Shown here piece after piece: positions 32,584 through 41,535 of a DNA stretch of 64,000 nt; positions within the stretch are counted from its first letter, which is position 1; every line of letters starts with the position of its first letter. The notes below the pieces were generated by a model that was given only the letters and a program-made list of their open reading frames with translations, made no database searches and had not been told where the DNA came from. The position numbers and the translations under genes were made by a program. The stretch lies in NCBI RefSeq assembly GCF_002368295.1, contig NZ_AP018248.1:2911977-2975976 (forward strand). The letters run 5' to 3'. Source of the DNA: Tolypothrix tenuis PCC 7101. GTDB lineage: Bacteria; Cyanobacteriota; Cyanobacteriia; Cyanobacteriales; Nostocaceae.

Positions 32584-34842
32584 ATGACGATTAGTCCTCC
32601 GGAGCGAGAGGAAAAAAAGGCAAAAGTAATAGTCGATAACGATCCGGTACCTACCTCTTTTGAGAGATGGGCACAGCCTGGACACTTCGACAGAACCTTA
32701 GCCAGAGGTCCCAAAACCACCACATGGATTTGGAACCTACATGCCCTCGCCCACGATTTTGATACACATACAAGCGATCTACAAGATATCTCCCGCAAGA
32801 TATTCGCAGCCCACTTTGGTCACTTAGCTGTAGTGACCATTTGGTTGAGCGGGATGATATTCCACGGTGCTAAGTTCTCTAACTATGAAGCTTGGCTCAG
32901 TGACCCACTAAACGTTAAGCCTAGTGCTCAAGTCGTTTGGCCTATTGTTGGGCAAGACATCTTAAATGGTGATGTTGGCGGTGGCTTCCACGGTATTCAA
33001 ATCACCTCTGGCTTGTTCCAAGTATGGCGCGGCTGGGGTATCACCAACTCATTCCAGCTCTACTGCACTGCCATTGGCGGTTTAGTATTAGCAGGCTTGT
33101 TCCTGTTTGCTGGTTGGTTCCATTACCACAAGCGTGCTCCCAAACTGGAATGGTTCCAGAATGTGGAATCCATGCTGAATCACCACCTGCAAGTATTGCT
33201 GGGCTGTGGTTCTTTGGGATGGGCTGGACACTTAATTCACGTGTCCGCGCCGACCAACAAGCTATTGGATGCAGGGGTAGCTATTAAAGATATCCCCTTG
33301 CCCCATGAGTTCATCCTGAACAAGAGCGTCCTAATTGACCTATTCCCTGGTTTTGCAAATGGTATAGCGCCTTTCTTCACCTTGAACTGGGGTGCTTATG
33401 CTGACTTCCTAACCTTTAAAGGTGGTCTCAACCCAGTCACAGGCGGCTTGTGGATGACTGATATATCTCATCACCACTTGGCGATCGCTGTACTGTTCAT
33501 CATTGCTGGTCACCAATACCGCACAAACTGGGGTATCGGTCACAGCATCAGAGAGATCCTCGAAAACCACAAAGGCCCCTTCACTGGTGAAGGTCACAAA
33601 GGTCTTTACGAAAACTTGACCACATCTTGGCACGCTCAATTAGGTACTAACCTTGCCTTCTTGGGTTCACTGACAATCATCATCGCGCATCACATGTACG
33701 CGATGCCCCCCTATCCATATTTGGCAACTGACTACGCTACGCAGTTGTGTATTTTTACTCACCATATTTGGATCGGTGGTTTCCTGATTGTTGGTGGTGC
33801 TGCTCACGCTGCTATTTTCATGGTGCGTGATTACGATCCAGTTGTTAACCAAAACAACGTACTGGATCGGGTGATTCGTCACCGAGATGCGATTATCTCC
33901 CACTTAAACTGGGTGTGTATCTTCCTAGGCTTCCACAGCTTTGGACTTTACATCCACAACGATACAATGCGTGCCTTGGGCCGTCCCCAAGACATGTTCT
34001 CCGATACAGCAATTCAATTGCAGCCAGTATTTGCTCAGTGGGTACAAAATATCCATGCCTTAGCTCCAGGTGGAACAGCACCCAATGCTTTAGAACCTGT
34101 TAGCTATGTATTCGGCGGCGGTATTTTGGCTGTAGGCGGTAAAGTAGCAGCTGCTCCCATTGCTTTGGGCACAGCAGACTTCTTAATTCACCACATTCAT
34201 GCCTTTACCATTCACGTAACCGTTCTCATCCTGTTGAAGGGTGTGCTGTATGCTCGTAGTTCTCGTCTGATTCCAGACAAGGCAAACTTGGGCTTCCGCT
34301 TCCCTTGCGATGGGCCTGGTCGTGGTGGTACATGTCAAGTATCCGGTTGGGATCATGTATTCCTCGGACTATTCTGGATGTACAACTCCCTGTCAATTGT
34401 GATTTTCCACTTTAGTTGGAAGATGCAGTCTGATGTTTGGGGAACTGTAGACGCAGCAGGTAATGTGACTCACATTACTGGTGGTAACTTTGCCCAAAGT
34501 GCCATCACAATCAACGGTTGGTTGCGTGACTTCTTGTGGGCGCAAGCTTCACAGGTAATCAACTCCTACGGAAGTGCGCTGTCTGGTTATGGATTGATGT
34601 TCTTGGGCGCTCACTTTGTTTGGGCATTCAGCTTAATGTTCCTGTTCAGTGGTCGTGGTTACTGGCAAGAGCTAATTGAGTCTATCGTTTGGGCTCATAA
34701 TAAACTGAAGGTAGCACCAGCAATTCAACCTCGCGCTTTGAGCATCACTCAAGGTCGGGCAGTAGGTGTAGCTCACTACCTCTTAGGAGGAATTGCTACC
34801 ACCTGGGCATTCTTCCACGCACATATTCTTTCAGTAGGGTAG
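32584..34842 (+). CDS. psaA: Photosystem I P700 apoprotein A1
   Basis: 752 residues, the expected PsaA length. It begins MTISPPEREEKKAKVIVDND as in other cyanobacteria. Eleven transmembrane helices are visible. FPCDGPGRGGTCQVSGWDH provides two of the four cysteines of the FX [4Fe-4S] cluster; the helix with HFSWKMQSDVWG and the C-terminal histidines bind P700 and antenna chlorophylls. It forms the reaction-centre heterodimer with PsaB in the thylakoid membrane. It is followed by psaB after 125 bases, and the pair is normally one transcript. Confidence 0.99.
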   Translation: MTISPPEREEKKAKVIVDNDPVPTSFERWAQPGHFDRTLARGPKTTTWIWNLHALAHDFDTHTSDLQDISRKIFAAHFGHLAVVTIWLSGMIFHGAKFSNYEAWLSDPLNVKPSAQVVWPIVGQDILNGDVGGGFHGIQITSGLFQVWRGWGITNSFQLYCTAIGGLVLAGLFLFAGWFHYHKRAPKLEWFQNVESMLNHHLQVLLGCGSLGWAGHLIHVSAPTNKLLDAGVAIKDIPLPHEFILNKSVLIDLFPGFANGIAPFFTLNWGAYADFLTFKGGLNPVTGGLWMTDISHHHLAIAVLFIIAGHQYRTNWGIGHSIREILENHKGPFTGEGHKGLYENLTTSWHAQLGTNLAFLGSLTIIIAHHMYAMPPYPYLATDYATQLCIFTHHIWIGGFLIVGGAAHAAIFMVRDYDPVVNQNNVLDRVIRHRDAIISHLNWVCIFLGFHSFGLYIHNDTMRALGRPQDMFSDTAIQLQPVFAQWVQNIHALAPGGTAPNALEPVSYVFGGGILAVGGKVAAAPIALGTADFLIHHIHAFTIHVTVLILLKGVLYARSSRLIPDKANLGFRFPCDGPGRGGTCQVSGWDHVFLGLFWMYNSLSIVIFHFSWKMQSDVWGTVDAAGNVTHITGGNFAQSAITINGWLRDFLWAQASQVINSYGSALSGYGLMFLGAHFVWAFSLMFLFSGRGYWQELIESIVWAHNKLKVAPAIQPRALSITQGRAVGVAHYLLGGIATTWAFFHAHILSVG

Positions 34843-34852
34843 CAATCAGCTA

Positions 34853-34925
34853 TAAGGAGTACTGAGTGCTGAGTAGTGAGTGCTGAGAATTCAGAAATTA
34901 TTACTCAAAACTCAGAACTCCCAAA
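34853..34925. repeat. STRR in the psaA-psaB spacer (GAGTGCT/CTCAGAA)
   Basis: Short tandem units of GAGTGCTGAGTA type are followed by their approximate reverse complement ACTCAGAACTC. This can form a hairpin in the intercistronic RNA. Confidence 0.6.
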
Positions 34926-34967
34926 GCTGAAACATGATGGCTAAAGGTCAGAGGAATTATCAAACCT

Positions 34968-37193
34968 ATGGCAACAAAATTTCCAAAATTTAGCCAGGAT
35001 CTCGCACAGGACCCGACTACGCGTCGGATATGGTATGCGATCGCTACAGGCAACGACTTTGAAAGCCATGATGGCATGACTGAAGAAAATCTTTACCAAA
35101 AGATTTTCGCCACTCACTTCGGTCACTTGGCAATCATCTTCCTGTGGGCTTCCAGCCTCCTGTTCCACGTAGCCTGGCAAGGTAACTTTGAACAGTGGAT
35201 CACAGATCCCCTTCACATTCGCCCCATCGCCCATGCGATTTGGGATCCCCACTTTGGTAAACCAGCTATTGAAGCTTTTACCCAAGCTGGTGCTAGCAAC
35301 CCCGTAAACATTTCTTACTCTGGTGTTTACCACTGGTGGTATACCCAAGGGATGAGAACCAATGCTGACCTCTACGCAGGTTCTATCTTCCTGCTGTTGT
35401 TCGCATCAGTTCTATTGTTTGCTGGCTGGTTGCACTTACAACCCAAGTTCCGTCCAAGCCTGGCTTGGTTTAAGAATGCTGAATCTCGCCTTAACCACCA
35501 CTTAGCAGGTTTGTTTGGCGTTAGCTCTTTGGCTTGGGCTGGTCACTTGATTCACGTTGCTATCCCCGAAGCTCGCGGACAGCACGTAGGTTGGGATAAC
35601 TTCCTCACTACTCCTCCTCACCCAGCAGGGTTACAACCCTTCTTTACTGGTAACTGGGGTGTTTACGCTCAAAACCCTGACACAGCTGGTCATGTATTTG
35701 GTACATCCCAAGGTGCAGGTACTGCAATTCTCACCTTCTTAGGTGGTTTCCACCCTCAAACAGAAGCCCTGTGGTTGACTGACAATGCTCATCACCACTT
35801 GGCGATCGCTGTTCTCTTCATCGTTGCTGGTCATATGTACCGTACCAACTTTGGTATTGGTCACAGCATCAAAGAAATGATGAATGCCAAAACTTTCTTT
35901 GGCAAACCTGTTGAAGGGCCATTCAATATGCCTCACCAAGGCATTTATGACACCTACAACAACTCCCTGCACTTCCAATTAGGTTGGCACCTAGCTTGTT
36001 TGGGTGTTCTCACCTCTTGGGTAGCGCAACATATGTACTCCATGCCTTCCTATGCGTTTATCGCTAAGGACTACACAACACAGGCAGCGTTGTACACCCA
36101 CCACCAATACATCGCCATCTTCTTGATGGTTGGTGCTTTTGCTCACGGCGCTATCTTCTGGGTTCGTGACTACGACCCCGAACAAAACAAAGGTAACGTA
36201 CTAGAGCGTGTGCTACAGCACAAAGAAGCGATTATCTCCCACCTCAGCTGGGTATCTCTCTTCTTAGGTTTCCACACCTTAGGTTTATACGTTCACAACG
36301 ACGTAGTAGTTGCTTTCGGTACACCTGAAAAACAAATCCTGATTGAGCCAGTATTTGCTCAGTTCGTCCAAGCAGCTAATGGTAAGGTACTGTACGGATT
36401 GGATGTACTGTTGTCCAACCCCGACAGTGTTGCTTACACAGCTTATCCTAACTACGCTAACGTCTGGTTACCTGGTTGGTTAGATGCTATCAATGCTGGT
36501 ACCAACTCTCTGTTCTTAACAATTGGCCCTGGCGACTTCTTGGTACACCATGCGATCGCCTTAGGTCTGCACACCACCACCTTGATTCTCGTTAAGGGTG
36601 CTTTGGATGCTCGTGGTTCCAAGCTGATGCCCGATAAAAAGGACTTCGGTTATGCATTCCCTTGCGACGGCCCTGGTCGTGGCGGTACTTGCGACATCTC
36701 TGCTTGGGACGCTTTCTATCTAGCTCTGTTCTGGGCATTGAACACAGTAGGTTGGTTAACCTTCTACTGGCACTGGAAACACCTGGGTATTTGGCAAGGT
36801 AACGTTGCTCAGTTCAACGAAAACTCCACATACCTCATGGGCTGGTTCCGTGATTACCTCTGGGCTAACTCTGCTCAGTTGATCAACGGTTACAACCCAT
36901 ACGGCGTGAATAACCTGTCTGTTTGGGCTTGGATGTTCCTATTCGGACACCTAGTATGGGCAACAGGCTTCATGTTCCTCATCTCCTGGAGAGGTTACTG
37001 GCAAGAGTTGATTGAAACTATTGTTTGGGCACACGAGCGTACTCCTCTAGCTAACCTAGTTCGCTGGAAAGACAAGCCCGTTGCACTCTCCATCGTTCAA
37101 GCTCGTTTGGTTGGTCTAACTCACTTCGCTGTGGGCTATGTTCTCACCTACGCAGCATTCCTAATTGCTTCTACTGCTGGTAAGTTCGGTTGA
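34968..37193 (+). CDS. psaB: Photosystem I P700 apoprotein A2
   Basis: 741 residues. It starts MATKFPKFSQDLAQDPTTRR and ends AFLIASTAGKFG, both canonical. FPCDGPGRGGTCDISAWD holds the FX cysteines paired with those of PsaA; HFQLGWHLACLG and LAIAVLFIVAGHMYRT are typical chlorophyll-binding helices. With PsaA it binds P700, A0, phylloquinone and FX. A strong hairpin terminator lies 33 bases after the stop. Confidence 0.99.
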   Translation: MATKFPKFSQDLAQDPTTRRIWYAIATGNDFESHDGMTEENLYQKIFATHFGHLAIIFLWASSLLFHVAWQGNFEQWITDPLHIRPIAHAIWDPHFGKPAIEAFTQAGASNPVNISYSGVYHWWYTQGMRTNADLYAGSIFLLLFASVLLFAGWLHLQPKFRPSLAWFKNAESRLNHHLAGLFGVSSLAWAGHLIHVAIPEARGQHVGWDNFLTTPPHPAGLQPFFTGNWGVYAQNPDTAGHVFGTSQGAGTAILTFLGGFHPQTEALWLTDNAHHHLAIAVLFIVAGHMYRTNFGIGHSIKEMMNAKTFFGKPVEGPFNMPHQGIYDTYNNSLHFQLGWHLACLGVLTSWVAQHMYSMPSYAFIAKDYTTQAALYTHHQYIAIFLMVGAFAHGAIFWVRDYDPEQNKGNVLERVLQHKEAIISHLSWVSLFLGFHTLGLYVHNDVVVAFGTPEKQILIEPVFAQFVQAANGKVLYGLDVLLSNPDSVAYTAYPNYANVWLPGWLDAINAGTNSLFLTIGPGDFLVHHAIALGLHTTTLILVKGALDARGSKLMPDKKDFGYAFPCDGPGRGGTCDISAWDAFYLALFWALNTVGWLTFYWHWKHLGIWQGNVAQFNENSTYLMGWFRDYLWANSAQLINGYNPYGVNNLSVWAWMFLFGHLVWATGFMFLISWRGYWQELIETIVWAHERTPLANLVRWKDKPVALSIVQARLVGLTHFAVGYVLTYAAFLIASTAGKFG

Positions 37194-37225
37194 TCTGGCT
37201 GCTAGTTTTGTAGGTAATTAATAAA

Positions 37226-37253
37226 AAATCCCCTGCCGCAAGGTGGGGGATTT
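37226..37253 (+). terminator. Rho-independent terminator of psaAB
   Basis: AAATCCCC and GGGGATTT form an 8-bp stem around TGCCGCAAGGTG, followed by a GTTGTTG run. Strong GC-core hairpin. Confidence 0.75.
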
Positions 37254-37311
37254 GTTGTTGGGATAGTAACAAGATTAAATTTTATTTTTATTAATGGGAA
37301 AGATGAAGAAA

Positions 37312-37338
37312 GGGCGGGCAAGATGCCCACCCCACAAG
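37312..37338 (+). repeat. REP-like palindrome, copy 1
   Basis: GGGCGGGCAAGATGCCCACC followed by CCACAAG. Core hairpin GGGCA-AGA-TGCCC. It lies 34 bases before the transposase remnant and in inverted orientation to the copy within it. Confidence 0.7.
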
Positions 37339-37371
37339 AAAAACCACAATAAAAATAAATAATTAAACTCA

Positions 37372-37749
37372 ATGCAAGAGCCAAGGTTAAAAATTTTTCA
37401 GAGAAGATTGCCTCATTGGGAGTTAGAGGGGGCAGTTTATTTTATTACCTTTAACACTTGGGAGAAGTTAGAACTTAGCCCAGAAGCTAGAGAAATAGTT
37501 TTTAATTCTTGCTTGTTTTTTGATAAAAACAGATATAAGTTATTTGTCTTTGTAGTTATGACAAATCATGTGCATTTACTCATTCAACCATTACTCAAAT
37601 CTGAAAATGAGTTTTGGTCACTGAGTAGCATTATGGGCATCTTGCCCGCCCTTTGTAGACTTAAGTGCCAGTTTAAAATTAACTATTTAATCGATTTAAT
37701 TCTCTCTATTACCTCTGAATATTTTTTTGTATCCCCTTGTTGTAAATAA
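37372..37749 (+). pseudogene. REP-associated tyrosine transposase (RAYT), 3'-truncated
   Basis: The first ~85 residues are a clear Y1/HUH transposase: HWELEGAVYFITFNTWEKLEL, then VVMTNHVHLLIQPL with the HVH metal motif. The sequence expected after LSSIM (the helix with the catalytic tyrosine) is missing. Instead the frame runs into a REP-like palindrome (37634-37656) and meaningless residues to the stop at 37749. The enzyme is therefore probably dead. It is flanked by two inverted REP-like copies, as in REP/RAYT units that mobilise REP sequences. Confidence 0.75.
37634..37656 (-). repeat. REP-like palindrome, copy 2 (inside RAYT remnant)
   Basis: The reverse complement reads AAAGGGCGGGCAAGATGCCC. 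It shares about 20 identical bases with the copy at 37312, in inverted orientation. It marks the point where transposase homology ends. Confidence 0.7.
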
Positions 37750-37825
37750 AGGTTAGCAGCAAGCTGCCAATCTTTAATGGTAAAATTTGACTCTAGCAAA
37801 TTTAATTTACTGCCATAACTACCCA

Positions 37826-38266
37826 ATGTCTCTTCCCGAAATTACCCAAACACTATTAAAAGCTAAGAAAGAGAAAGGTTTGAGCTTTGCTGATTTAGAA
37901 AAAATTCTGGGACGAGATGAAGTCTGGATTGCTGCTGTATTTTATCGTCAAGCTAGTGCTTCTGAGGAAGAGGCTAAGTTGCTACTTGAGGCATTAGAAT
38001 TAGGGCCTATATATATTAAAGAGCTAACTGAATGCCCTGTAAAAGGATTAGGCCCAATAGTGCCAACCGATCCCCTGATTTATCGCTTCTACGAGATTAT
38101 GCAGGTGTATGGTTTTCCTATTAAAGATGTGATTCAGGAAAAATTTGGCGATGGGATTATGAGCGCAATTGATTTTACCTTGGATATCGAAAAAGAAGCA
38201 GATCCCAAAGGCGATCGCGTAAAAATTATTATGTCAGGAAAATTTCTACCATACAAAAAATGGTAG
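37826..38266 (+). CDS. cynS: Cyanate hydratase (cyanase)
   Basis: 146 residues from ATG 37826. A TTG at 37787 would give an atypical 13-residue extension. The active-site triad of the family falls exactly at Arg87, Glu90 and Ser113 (YRFYEIMQVYG; GDGIMSAIDF). The N-terminal helical domain (LSFADLEKILGRDEVWIAAVFYRQ) resembles an HTH fold. Cyanase converts cyanate and bicarbonate to ammonia and CO2 as a cytosolic decamer. In many cyanobacteria it follows cynABD transporter genes; here it stands alone with its own terminator (38284-38313). Confidence 0.96.
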   Translation: MSLPEITQTLLKAKKEKGLSFADLEKILGRDEVWIAAVFYRQASASEEEAKLLLEALELGPIYIKELTECPVKGLGPIVPTDPLIYRFYEIMQVYGFPIKDVIQEKFGDGIMSAIDFTLDIEKEADPKGDRVKIIMSGKFLPYKKW

Positions 38267-38283
38267 GGTAGGTTTTTATATTT

Positions 38284-38313
38284 GGATAGGATCGGTTCTT
38301 TCCTATCCTTTTG
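38284..38313 (+). terminator. Rho-independent terminator of cynS
   Basis: GGATAGGA and TCCTATCC make an 8-bp perfect stem with a 9-base loop, followed by TTTTG. Confidence 0.8.
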
Positions 38314-38359
38314 TAAGTAAATATTATTTTTAACTGCTAATTGTAAACATTAACTACTC

Positions 38360-39262
38360 TTGACAAAAAAAGCTCAAAAATCACAGAAATCGAGTAATTT
38401 TCAACCTTATTATACTCAAAATAATGGTGCATTATATTTAGGTGACAGTCTAGAACTGATCAAATGCATTGATGACAACACTATTAATTTAATCCTCACT
38501 TCACCGCCATTTGCACTGACACGCAAAAAAGAATATGGTAATGAAAGTGCAGAAAAGTATATTGAATGGTTCTTACCTTTCGCCTCAGAATTTAAAAGAG
38601 TACTCACTGACGATGGCTCATTTGTTTTAGATTTAGGTGGCGCTTACCTTCCCGGAAATCCCGTGCGGAGTATCTATCAATATGAGCTTTTGGTGAGATT
38701 ATGTAAAGAAATTGGCTTTTTTCTCGCTCAAGAATTTTATCACTATAATCCAGCAAGATTACCTACCCCTGCTGAATGGGTAACAATTAGGAGAATCCGC
38801 GTTAAAGATTCAGTGAATGTGGTTTGGTGGTTATCCAAAACTCCCAACCCTAAAGCAGATAATCGAAAAGTTTTAAAACCATATAGCCAGAGTATGCAAC
38901 AATTACTCAAGCATGGCTATAAAGCAAAAATACGTCCTAGCGGACATGATATTTCTGATAAATTCCAAAAGGATAATCAAGGCGCAATTCCGCCTAATTT
39001 GCTAGAAATTGCCAATACAGAATCTAATAGCGCTTATTTACGTCGGTGTAAAGAGGCAGGTATAAAACCTCATCCAGCTAGGTTTCCCCAAGCCTTTGCA
39101 GAGTTCTTTATTAAATTTTTGACTGATGAAGGAGATCTAGTATTAGATCCATTTACTGGATCTAATACTACGGGATTCGTTGCTGAAAATTTGCAACGTC
39201 AATGGATTGCTTTTGAAATTAATGAAGATTATGTTACTGGAAGTCGTTATCGTTTTAGCTAA
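38360..39262 (+). CDS. Orphan DNA methyltransferase, N4-cytosine/N6-adenine beta class
   Basis: 300 residues. Motif IV TSPPF (47-51) comes first, a variable target-recognition region follows (about 110-235), and motifs X/I (HPARFPQAFAEFFI; LDPFTGSNTTG about 261-271; IAFEI) come last, the beta-class order. SPPF rather than DPPY favours N4-cytosine methylation. The start must be TTG 38360: a TAA lies shortly upstream in frame and there is no early Met. No restriction endonuclease is adjacent, so it is probably a solitary methylase such as those of cyanobacteria that modify sites like GGCC. Target is not predictable from sequence. Confidence 0.85.
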   Translation: MTKKAQKSQKSSNFQPYYTQNNGALYLGDSLELIKCIDDNTINLILTSPPFALTRKKEYGNESAEKYIEWFLPFASEFKRVLTDDGSFVLDLGGAYLPGNPVRSIYQYELLVRLCKEIGFFLAQEFYHYNPARLPTPAEWVTIRRIRVKDSVNVVWWLSKTPNPKADNRKVLKPYSQSMQQLLKHGYKAKIRPSGHDISDKFQKDNQGAIPPNLLEIANTESNSAYLRRCKEAGIKPHPARFPQAFAEFFIKFLTDEGDLVLDPFTGSNTTGFVAENLQRQWIAFEINEDYVTGSRYRFS

Positions 39263-39447
39263 CAATCAGTAAAAAGCGGACAGTGAGCAGTTTTTCTCGA
39301 GAATACTGAATTATTCACTGTAATAACTACTAAGTTTTTGTGAAGACTAAATCGCCAATTCTAACATTGAAGCCACTAACTCTTTTAATAGTTATTCAAC
39401 TAATATTTTTACCTAAGATTGTAAACTTTTGACTCCTAGCAGTAAGT

Positions 39448-39642
39448 TTAGATTTCACCATTAACCTGCATTTTATGCACTTCGTCTGCTAGCTCTTGAC
39501 GACTTTGTTCGTCCATTTTGTCAATTGCTATCATGCCCATGAGAATAACCTCTTTTAAAGTTAACCGTGTTGAATGTGCTTGTTTTTGCACAATCTCCTT
39601 AATGATGGGACTAACTCCTATCGCTGTACTCGCTCTTGCCAC
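39448..39642 (-). CDS. Hypothetical 64-residue protein
   Basis: Starts at GTG 39642. The sequence is mainly helical (ASTAIGVSPIIKEIVQKQAH, LTLKEVILMGMIAIDKMDEQ), with the length and amphipathic pattern of a small DNA-binding or antitoxin-like protein. No family is recognised and no toxin partner is adjacent. Codon use looks normal. Confidence 0.45.
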   Translation of the reverse strand: MARASTAIGVSPIIKEIVQKQAHSTRLTLKEVILMGMIAIDKMDEQSRQELADEVHKMQVNGEI

Positions 39643-40109
39643 AAAATAATACTTAAATATGAACGACTGCGCCTAAATCTTAGCATTTTCTTTCGCGTTA
39701 TTCTACATAAGTTGAGTAATAAATTAAATTACTCAAATGCATAATATGCATAACAGCATGAATAACACACACACTTAGATATAGCAGATTAAAGGAAATT
39801 TTTCCTACTCCTATAGCTATAAAATTGGCAAAATTTTGATAATTCTATCGGATAGTTAGCGAGTCTGTATTAAGCGCAATTAAGCGCATTTTGATACTTT
39901 TTCTTAGTTCTGATGTGATAGCTGTGTTGAGCCTATCTAGAGTTGAATTTATGAAAACGTTGTTATACATGGGTTATGGGAAATCAAAAGATTTTCTCAT
40001 TCATCAGCAGAATGTGGGTTAATAAAAATAATTGCACATTAGATAGATGTCAATTCCATATAGTGGCACTAGTTCTCCTACTGATTAGCAGTGATTTTGG
40101 CTACTCCCA
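39643..40109. other. 467-base intergenic region before the potassium channel
   Basis: AT-rich, with a short AATTAAGCGCA direct repeat (about 39876-39890). The KirBac promoter is presumably in the right half. No gene, repeat family or terminator is identified. Confidence 0.5.
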
Positions 40110-41045
40110 ATGAGATTCCCACTCAAGAAACTTTTTCGCAAGCAAGGGGCGCATAGGCGATCGCGTGTACATATTAAAATCAGGGATGGGCAATTCCAGA
40201 TTGTGGGGATGGGTGTTTGGTATTCTTACTGGCGTGATCCCTACCATCTGCTGTTAACAATTCCCTGGCCTGGGTTTTTCTTACTGATTGCTGTAGCATA
40301 TTTGGCTACTAACGCCGTATTTGCTTTAGCATACCTGGCTGGAGGAGATTGTGTAGAAAATGCTAAACCAGGCTCTTTCTTAGATGTCTTCTTTTTTAGC
40401 GTGCAAACCTTGGCATCCATCGGCTACGGTGCTATGTATCCTAAAACACCTTATGCCAATACCATTGTGACTATTGAAGCAATGGTAGGTTTGATGGGAA
40501 TTGCTGTCATGACAGGGTTAGCGTTTGCGCGGTTTTCGCGTCCTACTGCTCGTGTGGTTTTTAGCCGAGTTGCAGTGATTACACCCCATGAAGGACAGCC
40601 GACGCTGATGTTTCGCACCGCTAATAAGCGCCGCAACTTGATTTTGGAAGCACAGATGCGGGTGTACCTGATGCGAGACGAAGTTACCGCTGAGGGACAT
40701 TATATCCGTCGCATTCACGAACTCAAACTACTAAGGAATCTATCACCTAGCTTCACATTAAGCTGGTTAGCAATGCATATTATTGATGAGTCTAGCCAGC
40801 TTTATGGAATGACTACAGAATCTTTACTCAAAACAAATAGCTCTATTGTGGTTTCACTAAGCGGTATTGATGAAACCGTAGCCCAAGTGCTTCATGCCCG
40901 TCATACTTATAGTGCCACTGATTTACTGTGGAACTATCAGTTTGTCAATATTATGCACGAGACAAGTGATGGACATCGCTACATTGATTACCAGTATTTC
41001 CACGATGCCGTCAGTTTAGATGAAATTAGCCATGATGAGTCCTGA
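40110..41045 (+). CDS. Inward-rectifier potassium channel (KirBac type)
   Basis: 311 residues. TM1 about 52-76, pore helix 90-101, selectivity filter SIGYG (103-107) in TLASIGYGAMYP, TM2 about 117-141, then the immunoglobulin-like cytosolic Kir domain to the C-terminus (VVFSRVAVITPHEGQPTLMFRTANKR; HTYSATDLLWNYQFVNIM). The slide helix region (WRDPYHLLLTIPWPGFF) precedes TM1. Forms a tetrameric K+ pore in the plasma membrane. Monocistronic as far as visible. Confidence 0.93.
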   Translation: MRFPLKKLFRKQGAHRRSRVHIKIRDGQFQIVGMGVWYSYWRDPYHLLLTIPWPGFFLLIAVAYLATNAVFALAYLAGGDCVENAKPGSFLDVFFFSVQTLASIGYGAMYPKTPYANTIVTIEAMVGLMGIAVMTGLAFARFSRPTARVVFSRVAVITPHEGQPTLMFRTANKRRNLILEAQMRVYLMRDEVTAEGHYIRRIHELKLLRNLSPSFTLSWLAMHIIDESSQLYGMTTESLLKTNSSIVVSLSGIDETVAQVLHARHTYSATDLLWNYQFVNIMHETSDGHRYIDYQYFHDAVSLDEISHDES

Positions 41046-41089
41046 GTTTTGAGCAAAAGCAGAAGGTTGCTAATTTATTGCGTTAAAAG

Positions 41090-41284
41090 CTAATCAATCT
41101 TTTTGAAAGGTGGTGTTTGTAATGGTTTAACTACTACTCGACCATTTTCAACTACTGTGCAATTTTTGACAGGGATGTTGCTGTAGTTAACCGGTTCATC
41201 CTGACAATGCTTTTGGTGAGAGATATTTTCTTCTTGTTGTTGAGTTAGCACAACCACACAACAAGGGCATGGTGTTAATGACAT
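41090..41284 (-). CDS. Hypothetical Cys-rich 64-residue protein
   Basis: Starts at ATG 41284. The N-terminus SLTPCPCCVVVL plus later Cys residues (KHCQDE, VKNCTVV) could bind a metal. No family is recognised and the Shine-Dalgarno is weak. Kept because the frame lies in otherwise empty sequence and the composition is protein-like; it may still be chance. Confidence 0.35.
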   Translation of the reverse strand: MSLTPCPCCVVVLTQQQEENISHQKHCQDEPVNYSNIPVKNCTVVENGRVVVKPLQTPPFKKID

Positions 41285-41457
41285 ATAAAAACTATGATCT
41301 CTAACTTAATTATCGCGCTAATTAGAGGTTTAAGCGGAAAAATTAGGCTTAATACAGCTTATAGGGATGCAGAGAAGCAGTAAAGAAGTATTAACGCCTA
41401 ACCTCTAGGATATATGTGCATTAACGAGGTATTTGGTATATCTAAATGTAAATCAAT

Positions 41458-41490
41458 AAGAAAGCGGTATTTATCCCGCCCCGCTTTCTT
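41458..41490. terminator. Strong hairpin upstream of the DUF1400 hydrolase
   Basis: AAGAAAGCGG and CCGCTTTCTT form a 10-bp perfect stem with a 13-base loop. It lies 45 bases before the hydrolase ATG. It could be a terminator of an upstream transcript or part of the hydrolase leader. Confidence 0.5.
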
Positions 41491-41535
41491 CGCCGCCCAA
41501 ATTTGTGTTTATTGGGTAAAAAGCGGGTTTTGCTC

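Noticed and set aside
33409..36185. Several antisense frames inside psaA and psaB
   Set aside because: All fall on the opposite strand of highly conserved photosystem genes and lack their own starts or homology.
37372..37749. Intact IS200/RAYT transposase
   Set aside because: The catalytic-tyrosine half is missing and the frame enters a REP palindrome, so it is called a truncated remnant.
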